From positions 1-6,832 of the forward strand of contig SKIC01000120.1 in NCBI GenBank assembly GCA_007116685.1: DNA of 6,832 bases, in the 5' to 3' direction. The notes beneath the pieces are model-generated. The model was not told where the DNA came from. It did not search any database and saw only the letters and a program-made list of their open reading frames with translations. Both the position numbers and the translations under genes were made by a program. This document shows, one piece after another, positions 1-6,079 of this stretch; positions within the stretch are counted from its first letter, which is position 1, and every line of letters begins with the position of its first letter. The DNA is from Balneolales bacterium. Its GTDB lineage: Bacteria; Bacteroidota; Rhodothermia; Balneolales; Natronogracilivirgulaceae.

Positions 1-1
1 C

Positions 2-46
2 GGCGGCTTGACGATGACCTACGTTCTACTTCCTATCATCTTATAA
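2..46 (+). CDS. C-terminal end of upstream membrane protein, probably YeeE/YedE first half (5' partial)
   Basis: An open frame enters from the left edge and ends at the TAA at 44-46. Only 14 residues are visible, GGLTMTYVLLPIIL, a hydrophobic stretch consistent with the end of a final membrane helix. In split YeeE/YedE thiosulfate transporters of Bacteroidota-like bacteria the first half, as I recall it, commonly ends in a similar Gly-Gly-x-x-Met-Thr-x-x-x-Leu-Pro segment. The gene immediately downstream is the second half of that pair, which supports the call. The gap to the next start is only 18 bp, so the two are very probably co-transcribed. The main alternative is an SLC13-type permease, because the SLC13 protein in this window also ends with a Gly-Gly-x-Met-Thr then hydrophobic tail. 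The fragment is too short to decide on sequence alone. Confidence 0.55.
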   Translation, partial: GGLTMTYVLLPIIL

Positions 47-64
47 ACCATATTATCTAGAACA

Positions 65-490
65 ATGAAATTTTCAGATTATTTACTCTATCTAGTTGCA
101 GGAATCTTTTTTGGATTCGCATTGATGAAATCAGAAGTAGTATCCTGGTTTCGCATCCAAGAAATGTTCCGATTCGACGCTTTTCACATGTATGGCATTA
201 TTGGCCTTGCCATTCTTGTTGGATTAATTTCTATTCAAATCATTAAAAAACTCAATGCTAAAGACCGTCACGGCAACCCTATTACCATAGCGCCTAAAGA
301 TTCCAGCCAGGTTAAGCGCTACATTCTTGGTGGTACAATTTTCGGACTAGGCTGGGGATTACTAGGCGCCTGCCCTGCCCCAATGTTTGCCTTATTAGGT
401 TCCGGCTTTACCGTGATGCTGATACCCATTTTAACAGCCACACTTGGCACTTATCTCTACGGCGTTCTTCAGAAAAGCCTGCCGCACTGA
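65..490 (+). CDS. YeeE/YedE family thiosulfate transporter, second half (DUF6691 type)
   Basis: A small integral membrane protein of 141 residues with about four hydrophobic segments (roughly 5-22, 42-62, 86-111, 113-135) and a short Lys/Asp-rich connecting loop at 61-85. The hallmark is the glycine-rich GLGWGLLGACPAP motif at residues 94-106, with one cysteine, Cys103. Family knowledge: in full-length YeeE proteins such motifs carry conserved cysteines that relay thiosulfate across the membrane, and many bacteria split the protein into two genes, this being the usual C-terminal half. It should form one transporter with the product of the upstream partial gene. The start at 65 gives a normal N-terminus directly before helix 1; no convincing Shine-Dalgarno is seen. 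A 49-bp gap without terminator separates it from the persulfide dioxygenase gene, implying one operon. Thiosulfate as substrate and the transport direction are inferred from the family. Confidence 0.85.
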   Translation: MKFSDYLLYLVAGIFFGFALMKSEVVSWFRIQEMFRFDAFHMYGIIGLAILVGLISIQIIKKLNAKDRHGNPITIAPKDSSQVKRYILGGTIFGLGWGLLGACPAPMFALLGSGFTVMLIPILTATLGTYLYGVLQKSLPH

Positions 491-528
491 TCCAGATTTT
501 TAAAACATTACATAAACAAAAAACAAAC

Positions 529-533
529 AGGAG
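529..533 (+). promoter_or_regulatory. Shine-Dalgarno of the persulfide dioxygenase gene
   Basis: AGGAG ends six bases before the ATG at 540. It is one of only two clear Shine-Dalgarno sequences in the window and fixes the start of this gene. Combined with the gene's distinctive Arg codon use, it suggests strong translation. Confidence 0.75.
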
Positions 534-539
534 TACCTC

Positions 540-1973
540 ATGTATTTCAAACAATTCTTTGACGAAAGATTAGCACAGTACGCATACCTCGTAGGTTGCC
601 AGGCATCCGGCGAAGCAGTGATCATCGATCCTATGCGTGATATTGACCAGTACATCGATCATGCTGCAAAAAACAATCTCCGCATTGTAGCAGCAACCGA
701 TACACACATCCACGCAGATTACATCTCCGGCTTACGTGAGTTTGCTGAGCGTGGTGTGAAAGTATACGCTTCTGACGAAGGTGATGCTGATTGGAAATAC
801 GAATGGCTGATTAACAGCGAAGAAGGTAAATATGATTATGAACTTATGACCGATGGCGATTTCTTCCGCGTAGGAAACATCAAAATCGAAGCATGGCACA
901 CTCCGGGTCACACCCCTGAGCACCTTACCTTTAAAATTACTGACGGCGCTGCCGCCGATGAGCCCATTGGCTTGGCTACCGGAGACTTCGTATTCGTAGG
1001 TGATGTAGGTCGTCCTGACTTGCTCGAATCTGCGGCAGGTATGGAGCACGTTATGGAGCCATCTGCTCGTACATTGTACAAATCACTCGAAAAATTCAAC
1101 GAAATCGCTGACTACGTTCAAATTTGGCCTGGTCACGGTGCCGGTTCAGCTTGTGGTAAAGCATTAGGTGCTGTTCCTGAATCAACCGCCGGTTACGAAA
1201 AGCGTTTCAACAATTCTTTGAAAGCAGCTTCTTCTGAAGACAACTTCGTAAAATTCATTTTGGAAGGTCAGCCTGAACCCCCATTGTACTTCGCTCGTAT
1301 GAAGCGTGACAATAAAATTGGCCCAGCCATTTTGGGTGGATTGCCTTCTCCTAAAAGAGTAACAGCTGCTGAAGTCGCAAAACTTGCGCAAAAAGAAGGC
1401 GTAGCCGTATTAGATACTCGTCTTGAGCCTGAGTTCATGAGCGGTCATATTCCTGGCAGCTTACTCACTACATTGAACAAGCAATTCAACACTGTTGCCG
1501 GTTCATTTGTAACTGAAGATGAAGACATCTATTTGGTAGTTGATGAAAACCGAGTTAAAGAAGCCGTTCTTGATTTGTTCCGTATCGGATTAGACAGAGT
1601 TGTGGGCTACATCACTTTGCAAGATCTGAAATTATATCAGGCACAAGGTGGAAAACTCGACAGCATCGAAGTTATCACGTTCAATGATGCCGCTGAAAAA
1701 GCTCAGAGTGGCCACAACGTTCTTGATGTTCGTAAACTAACGGAGCATCAAACCGAAGGTCGTTTTACCGGTTCACAAAACATTGCACATACACGTTTGT
1801 TGCAACACTTGGACAAAGTGCCTAACGACAAACCTCTCGTTGTACACTGTGCCGCTGGTGGGCGTTCTGCTGCTGCAGGTTCACTCTTGAAGCGTGCAGG
1901 GTATGATGTAAGTGTCGTAATGGATTCACTTGCAGCATTCAAAGAAAACCCAGCAGAAGTTTTCGAAGTATAG
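540..1973 (+). CDS. CstB-like persulfide dioxygenase-rhodanese fusion (MBL fold + two rhodanese-like domains)
   Basis: A cytoplasmic enzyme of 477 residues without signal peptide. Residues 1-250 are a metallo-beta-lactamase fold of the ETHE1/persulfide dioxygenase type: THIHADY at 55-61, His124 in TPGHTPEH, Asp155 in VGDVGRPD and His199 in WPGHGAGSACGK. His58, His124 and Asp155 are the expected mononuclear iron ligands. Tyr61 replaces the last His of HxHxDH, as fits a one-metal enzyme. Residues about 272-372 are a rhodanese-like domain with LVVDEN where the Cys loop should be, so it is probably inactive. Residues about 375-477 are an active rhodanese with Cys437 in HCAAGGRS. This order matches Staphylococcus CstB, which oxidises low-molecular-weight persulfides and forms thiosulfate. 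The thiol carrier here (CoA, bacillithiol or other) is unknown. Cys205 in the SACGK motif is a further candidate redox residue. Arg codons are strongly biased to CGT (15 of 21), unlike downstream genes. The neighbouring YeeE/YedE pair suggests coupling to thiosulfate transport. Confidence 0.92.
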   Translation: MYFKQFFDERLAQYAYLVGCQASGEAVIIDPMRDIDQYIDHAAKNNLRIVAATDTHIHADYISGLREFAERGVKVYASDEGDADWKYEWLINSEEGKYDYELMTDGDFFRVGNIKIEAWHTPGHTPEHLTFKITDGAAADEPIGLATGDFVFVGDVGRPDLLESAAGMEHVMEPSARTLYKSLEKFNEIADYVQIWPGHGAGSACGKALGAVPESTAGYEKRFNNSLKAASSEDNFVKFILEGQPEPPLYFARMKRDNKIGPAILGGLPSPKRVTAAEVAKLAQKEGVAVLDTRLEPEFMSGHIPGSLLTTLNKQFNTVAGSFVTEDEDIYLVVDENRVKEAVLDLFRIGLDRVVGYITLQDLKLYQAQGGKLDSIEVITFNDAAEKAQSGHNVLDVRKLTEHQTEGRFTGSQNIAHTRLLQHLDKVPNDKPLVVHCAAGGRSAAAGSLLKRAGYDVSVVMDSLAAFKENPAEVFEV

Positions 1974-1980
1974 TTCATTA

Positions 1981-2019
1981 AAAACAGCTCTCTCATCAAT
2001 AGGGAGAGCTGTTTTCTTT
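1981..2019 (+). terminator. Intrinsic terminator after the persulfide dioxygenase gene
   Basis: A perfect 12-bp inverted repeat, 1981-1992 with 2004-2015 (AAAACAGCTCTC / GAGAGCTGTTTT), starts 7 bases after the stop codon. It can extend by a G-T pair and a C-G pair to leave a 7-base loop. A T-rich run follows (the TTTT in the arm, then CTTTCTT). Because the arms begin with A's and end with T's it could also work in reverse, but no gene converges on it. It should end the first transcription unit, so the SulP block needs its own promoter or read-through. Confidence 0.88.
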
Positions 2020-2049
2020 CTTCCCTCCTTTTATATATAACCACGCTAT

Positions 2050-2064
2050 CCACTTGAAAAGTGG
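2050..2064. promoter_or_regulatory. Perfect palindrome in the sulP leader, candidate operator or 5' hairpin
   Basis: CCACTT-GAA-AAGTGG is an inverted repeat with perfect 6-bp arms and a 3-base centre. It lies between the terminator and the preferred SulP start at 2073. An AT-rich TATATATAA at 2032-2040 just upstream could be part of a promoter -10 region, but I see no matching upstream box. The palindrome could be a repressor site near the transcription start or a small hairpin in the mRNA leader close to the start codon. The arms are short, so chance cannot be excluded. Confidence 0.3.
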
Positions 2065-2072
2065 TCAAATCA

Positions 2073-3779
2073 ATGCAAGGTATTCTATCACACATATTCC
2101 CATTCATGAACACATTGCGTTCATACTCAGCATCTGATGCCAAAGGAGATCTGATTGCAGGTCTTACGGTTGGTGTAATGCTGATTCCCCAAGGAATGGC
2201 CTATGCCTTGATTGCCGGTTTGCCGCCCGAATACGGTTTGTATTCTGCGCTGATTCCCTTAATTATATATGCATTTCTTGGTAGTTCCAGGCACCTTGCC
2301 GTAGGTCCTGTTGCCCTGGTAGCCTTACTGGTTGCCTCTGCAGTAGCGCCTTTTGCACAAACTCCTGAAGAAATTATCAGCTACAGTATTTTGCTTGCGA
2401 TGATGGTAGGAATCATCCAAATCATTCTGGGATTACTCAGATTAGGATTTTTAGTAAACCTCCTCTCCCATCCGGTTTTATCAGGATTTATTTCAGCAGC
2501 GGCTATTTTCATCGGATTAAACCAGCTTCATCATCTTCTTGGAGTTTCTTCAGTATCCGGTGGCTTGCATGAAATTCTTTATGGAATTGCTCTTCAAGCG
2601 GGTCAGACTAACTTGTTAACCTTCGCTATTGGTATAGGTGGAATCGCTCTTATCATGAGCATGAAAAAAATTATGCCTAAAACTCCCGGCCCGGTACTAG
2701 TCGTGGCTATTGGTATCTTAGTTCTATTCCTTTCCGGATGGCAAAATAATGGTGTTGAAATAGTTGGTGCTATCCCCTCCGGCCTACCTGCATTTATAAT
2801 CCCGACAATTTACCAAGAAGTAGTTTTGCAACTTTTACCAATGGCATTTGCCATTGCATTAGTGGCGTATATGGAAGCCATTGCTGTAGCAAAAGCTATC
2901 CAAAACAAAGCTAAAAATTACGTGATTGATCCGAATCAGGAATTGATTGCTATTGGCGCTTCAAATTTAGGGGGTTCATTTTTTCAGTCCTTTCCCGGTA
3001 CAGGCTCTTTTTCAAGAACAGCAGTTACCTATCAATCCGGTGGGAAAACTACATTTGCAGGTTTCTTTGCCGTAGCAGTAATTGCTTTGACCTTACTCTT
3101 CCTGACTCCCGTATTCTACTATTTGCCCAACGCAATACTCGCTGCTATCATCATGACTGCTGTTTTTGGGCTAATAGAATTTGATCAATTCAAAAGATTA
3201 TGGAAACTCGGGCATTATGATCGATACCTCTTTCTAGCAACTTTTGCAGGCACCTTATTCCTCGGAATTAAAGAAGGAATTTTACTCGGAGTGATTTTCT
3301 CTGTAGTGATGCTGGTGTACCGTTCAGCCCGACCAAACCACAGCGTTTTAGGTCGCATACCGGGAACCAATATTTATAGAAATATCAACAGATACGAGAC
3401 CGAGCAAGACCCGGGCATTTTGGTATTTCGATTTGATGCCCCCCTCCACTTTGCAAACGCGGAGTACTTTCATGACGAAGTTGAAAAGCTCACTCGCCTT
3501 TATCCCGAAACAACCTGCCTGATTCTTGATTTGAATGGCGTTAATGATATTGATGCCACCGGTTTGGAAACTCTGAGAGAAATCACAGACGAACTTAATA
3601 ACCGATCAATTACCGTATTACTTACCGAAGTAAAAGCACCTGTAAGAGATTTACTTAAGAAAGATGCTCCTGCTAAACAGGATTGGAAATTTTATATGAC
3701 CATCAAAGATGCCATTCGGGAAATTAAACCGGAGTCTAAGGTGGATAGTGAAGATTTGGCGATACGGATGGACCAATAA
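2073..3779 (+). CDS. SulP (SLC26) family anion permease with C-terminal STAS domain
   Basis: An inner-membrane transporter of 568 residues counted from the ATG at 2073. The membrane domain (about 20-420) carries the SulP signature PQGMAYALIAGLPPEYGLYS at 39-58, the following GSSRHLAVGPVA segment, and the FFQSFPGTGSFSRTA motif near 303-317. A glutamate in the AYMEAIAVAKA helix (near 268) matches the helix-8 acidic position seen in proton-coupled members. A cytoplasmic STAS domain spans about 436-546; its NDIDATG loop puts Thr496 where anti-sigma-factor antagonists have a phosphorylatable Ser. Family substrates include sulfate, bicarbonate and dicarboxylates; the sulfur context favours sulfate or a related oxyanion, which is inference. 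An in-frame GTG at 2061 would add four residues, but ATG 2073 gives a typical SulP N-terminus; neither start has a good Shine-Dalgarno. The next gene begins 18 bp after the stop, so the two permeases are probably co-expressed. Confidence 0.9.
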   Translation: MQGILSHIFPFMNTLRSYSASDAKGDLIAGLTVGVMLIPQGMAYALIAGLPPEYGLYSALIPLIIYAFLGSSRHLAVGPVALVALLVASAVAPFAQTPEEIISYSILLAMMVGIIQIILGLLRLGFLVNLLSHPVLSGFISAAAIFIGLNQLHHLLGVSSVSGGLHEILYGIALQAGQTNLLTFAIGIGGIALIMSMKKIMPKTPGPVLVVAIGILVLFLSGWQNNGVEIVGAIPSGLPAFIIPTIYQEVVLQLLPMAFAIALVAYMEAIAVAKAIQNKAKNYVIDPNQELIAIGASNLGGSFFQSFPGTGSFSRTAVTYQSGGKTTFAGFFAVAVIALTLLFLTPVFYYLPNAILAAIIMTAVFGLIEFDQFKRLWKLGHYDRYLFLATFAGTLFLGIKEGILLGVIFSVVMLVYRSARPNHSVLGRIPGTNIYRNINRYETEQDPGILVFRFDAPLHFANAEYFHDEVEKLTRLYPETTCLILDLNGVNDIDATGLETLREITDELNNRSITVLLTEVKAPVRDLLKKDAPAKQDWKFYMTIKDAIREIKPESKVDSEDLAIRMDQ

Positions 3780-3797
3780 CAGATATCAGAAATATTT

Positions 3798-5591
3798 ATG
3801 GATACTCAAATAATCATCGTTTTATCAATCATGGCCTTTACCATCTATATGTTGGTAAGCGAAAAATTACGGATTGATGTAACTGCTATCATCACCATGC
3901 TCTTATTGGCCTGGAGTGGCGTTTTAACCAGTGCTGAAGCTTTATCCGGTTTTTCCAGTAATGCCGTAATCGCTATGATAGCGGTCATGATTTTGGGCGA
4001 AGGTATCTCAAAAACCGGTATGATGGCCAAATTTTCCAAATGGCTGATTGCCAAAGTGGGAACCAAGAAAAACAATATCCTTGGCTCCTTATCCCTTTCG
4101 GTTGGAACCTTGTCTGCTTTTATGTCCAATATTGGTGCTGCAGCCATGTTTTTACCTAGTGTTTTGGATATTTCCCGAAGAATTAAAATCTCCGCTTCTG
4201 AATTGATTATGCCAATTGGTTTCATGGCTATTATTGGCGGAACCTTAACTATGGTTGGTTCGGGGCATTTAATTCTTACCAATGATTTATTAGAAGCCGC
4301 CGATTTAGACCCTTACGGATTATTTGCCGTTACCCCTGTTGGTCTGGCTTTACTTTTTGTTGCCATTATTTTCTTTTTGATTTTTGGGAAATATATACTG
4401 CCCCAAAGTACAAGTGGCGGTGGACTCGAACTAACAGAGCAGGAAAAAGTGATGGACGCTTTTAATTTGAATAGTAAAATTCATTACTATCGCATTCCTG
4501 AATCTAGTAAGCTGACTTCAAAAACAGTAGAGTCTTCCGGGTTATGGAGCGATTTCGATATTCATATTTTGGCTTTATCGCATGATAAACACATCGATTA
4601 CGCACCCTGGAGAGAAACTCCGTTTGATGACGGACAAGTCATGGCACTCTATGGAACCGAAAAAAATGTTTCGAGATTTGCTGAAGAATATCAACTGACT
4701 GAAGAGAAAAATACGGTTCAGTTTGAGAAATTGAGTGATCCTGATGAGTCCGGTTTTGTGGAAGTGATAGTGCCTCCTCGTTCAGAATTGGTTGGCAAAA
4801 CACTTCGTCAGTTTGCCATGAGAAAGCGATATGCCGTAGAGCCTATTATGTTGTTCAGCCGTGGCGAGCGTGTTGAAGGTGACTTTTCAGATTACGAACT
4901 CAAAGCCGGCGACACATTTGTCATTTATGGCCCGTGGAAGCACATTAAAGATCTTGATTCTTCCGATCCATTTGTTCTCGCAACTCCGGTTACCGCTGAA
5001 ATCAGAAAGCCTAAAAAAATGCTGCATGCCGCCGGAAGTTTTGCGCTGGCTATCGCTCTGGCCTTAAGTGGTTTTTCTATCTCTATCTCCTTCCTTACCG
5101 GAGCCATTGTTATGGTTTTATCTAACGTAATGACCATCCAGGAAGCCTACAAAGCTATAGAGTGGAAAGTTGTTTTCTTACTTGTTGGTTTGATTCCTCT
5201 AGGCATCGCCATGCAAAATTCAGGTACAGCCGAATTTTTGGCAAGTGGCGTTATGCAGATTATTGAAGGAAGTCATTTGATTGTACTCTTATTTGCCGTG
5301 GCACTATTAGCCACAGGTTTTTCGTTAGTGATGTCGAACGTAGGTGCCGTTGTTGTACTTGCCCCGCTGATTGTCAGTATTGGTATGATGGCAGGTGTTG
5401 ATCCTCGTCCATTAGTGCTTCTTGCAGCCGTAAATGCCGGCAACTCATTTATCCTGCCAACACACCAGGTAAATGCACTGATGATGACCGCAGGTGGATA
5501 TAAAACCAGTGACTATTTTAAAGCAGGTGGTGGTATGACCCTGGTTTTCCTTATCGTTTCCGTATTTTTCTTTTACTTCACTCTATTTTGA
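3798..5591 (+). CDS. SLC13/DASS family permease with two RCK_C (TrkA_C) domains
   Basis: A membrane transporter of 597 residues with two membrane halves (about 1-200 and 408-597) around a soluble insert. The insert (about 222-390) holds two RCK_C/TrkA_C-like domains: about 222-298, containing KTVESSGLWSDFDIHILAL, and about 318-386, containing LVGKTLRQFAMRKRYAVEPI. Each half has an SLC13 hairpin motif, MSNIGAAAMFLP (109-120) and MSNVGAVVVLAP (512-523), so the classical Ser-Asn-Thr reads SNI and SNV. IGGTLTMVGSGHLILTNDLL (146-165) is the post-hairpin signature; NSFILPTHQVNAL (549-561) is another conserved block. Family members with this architecture move sulfate or other anions, often with Na+; the substrate here is inferred from context only. 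RCK_C domains are regulatory and bind small ligands in other transporters. The start follows SulP by 18 bp and lacks a Shine-Dalgarno; the exported rhodanese follows after 28 bp, so a three-gene operon is likely. Confidence 0.88.
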   Translation: MDTQIIIVLSIMAFTIYMLVSEKLRIDVTAIITMLLLAWSGVLTSAEALSGFSSNAVIAMIAVMILGEGISKTGMMAKFSKWLIAKVGTKKNNILGSLSLSVGTLSAFMSNIGAAAMFLPSVLDISRRIKISASELIMPIGFMAIIGGTLTMVGSGHLILTNDLLEAADLDPYGLFAVTPVGLALLFVAIIFFLIFGKYILPQSTSGGGLELTEQEKVMDAFNLNSKIHYYRIPESSKLTSKTVESSGLWSDFDIHILALSHDKHIDYAPWRETPFDDGQVMALYGTEKNVSRFAEEYQLTEEKNTVQFEKLSDPDESGFVEVIVPPRSELVGKTLRQFAMRKRYAVEPIMLFSRGERVEGDFSDYELKAGDTFVIYGPWKHIKDLDSSDPFVLATPVTAEIRKPKKMLHAAGSFALAIALALSGFSISISFLTGAIVMVLSNVMTIQEAYKAIEWKVVFLLVGLIPLGIAMQNSGTAEFLASGVMQIIEGSHLIVLLFAVALLATGFSLVMSNVGAVVVLAPLIVSIGMMAGVDPRPLVLLAAVNAGNSFILPTHQVNALMMTAGGYKTSDYFKAGGGMTLVFLIVSVFFFYFTLF

Positions 5592-5608
5592 TTAGTAATA
5601 AAGTTTTC

Positions 5609-5613
5609 AGGGA
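5609..5613 (+). promoter_or_regulatory. Shine-Dalgarno of the exported rhodanese gene
   Basis: AGGGA ends six bases before the ATG at 5620. It supports that start over an internal in-frame Met at residue 20, which would cut away the charged part of the signal peptide. Confidence 0.65.
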
Positions 5614-5619
5614 CTAACA

Positions 5620-6024
5620 ATGTTTACTACAAAAAAAATATTAACAATTATCACATTCTCAATTGGAGCCATTCTTATGTTTTCATTTTTTAATTCATTT
5701 TCTCAATCCAGCTCAAACATGAGCGGACAAGATTTTATTGAAGCGCGAAAATCCACCCCGGGTATTTTGATTGATGTTCGCACAGCAGGAGAATACAATC
5801 AGGGACACCTCAAAGGAACTGATTTCAACCTGGATATTTACACAGGTGCGTTTCAGAATAAAATTGCCAGTTTTGACAAAAATGAAACCTACTATCTCTA
5901 TTGCAGAACCGGAAACCGCAGTGGACAAGCTGCTCGCATGATGAGAGAAGCTGGTTTTGAAAACGTCTATAATGTCGGTGGATTCTCTAACTTAGTTAGA
6001 GCCGGCGTAGAAGCAAACCGCTAA
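5620..6024 (+). CDS. Exported single-domain rhodanese-like sulfurtransferase
   Basis: A protein of 134 residues. The N-terminus has Lys5-Lys6, a hydrophobic core at about 7-25, and a polar, Ser-rich stretch from 26 (FNSFSQSSS), which looks like a Sec signal peptide cleaved near 28-30, or else an N-terminal anchor. There is no lipobox Cys. Residues about 35-132 form one rhodanese domain: ILIDVRTAGEYNQGHLKG at 49-66, and the active loop CRTGNRS at 95-101 with catalytic Cys95, followed by the conserved NVGGF near 118-122. Family members move sulfane sulfur from thiosulfate or persulfides to an acceptor such as cyanide, a thiol or another protein. The signal puts it in the periplasm or on the outer face of the inner membrane, unlike the cytoplasmic rhodanese in the dioxygenase fusion. 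It is the last gene of the permease block, so a role in handling extracytoplasmic sulfur compounds is plausible. The acceptor is unknown. Confidence 0.87.
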   Translation: MFTTKKILTIITFSIGAILMFSFFNSFSQSSSNMSGQDFIEARKSTPGILIDVRTAGEYNQGHLKGTDFNLDIYTGAFQNKIASFDKNETYYLYCRTGNRSGQAARMMREAGFENVYNVGGFSNLVRAGVEANR

Positions 6025-6079
6025 ATCAATATTTGGGAGACGGAGTTTCTTATTGATTACTCTGATCTTCCTCCCAAAT
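6024..6079. repeat. Two interleaved inverted repeats at the convergent gene junction
   Basis: AATCAATA (6024-6031) is complementary to TATTGATT (6051-6058), and ATTTGGGAG (6031-6039) is complementary to CTCCCAAAT (6071-6079). The left arm of the second pair lies in the loop of the first and its right arm lies outside, so the two stems either compete or form a pseudoknot-like fold. The stop codons of the convergent rhodanese and metallophosphoesterase genes are separated by only 32 bp here, and no classical hairpin with a T-tract is present. This is the only candidate for a bidirectional 3'-end structure; its function as a terminator is inference. Confidence 0.4.

Noticed and set aside
491..539. 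A-rich gap between the transporter half and the dioxygenase as a possible promoter
   Set aside because: No hairpin, paired promoter boxes or repeat is seen apart from the Shine-Dalgarno; co-transcription is simpler.
732..1391. Several minus-strand open frames opposite the persulfide dioxygenase gene
   Set aside because: They mirror a well-supported conserved gene, have no recognisable domains and no independent ribosome binding site.
2061..2072. GTG at 2061 as the SulP start
   Set aside because: It overlaps the palindrome, adds only MVKS, and has no better ribosome binding site than ATG 2073, which gives a typical SulP N-terminus.
1748..2143. Minus-strand open frame covering the end of the dioxygenase, the terminator and the start of sulP
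   Set aside because: It reads through the terminator hairpin and two conserved coding ends on the other strand; the translation shows no family resemblance.
3845..4282. A 145-codon minus-strand open frame opposite the SLC13 gene
   Set aside because: It is the antisense of hydrophobic SLC13 helices, which often gives long open frames; no motif or start signal is seen.
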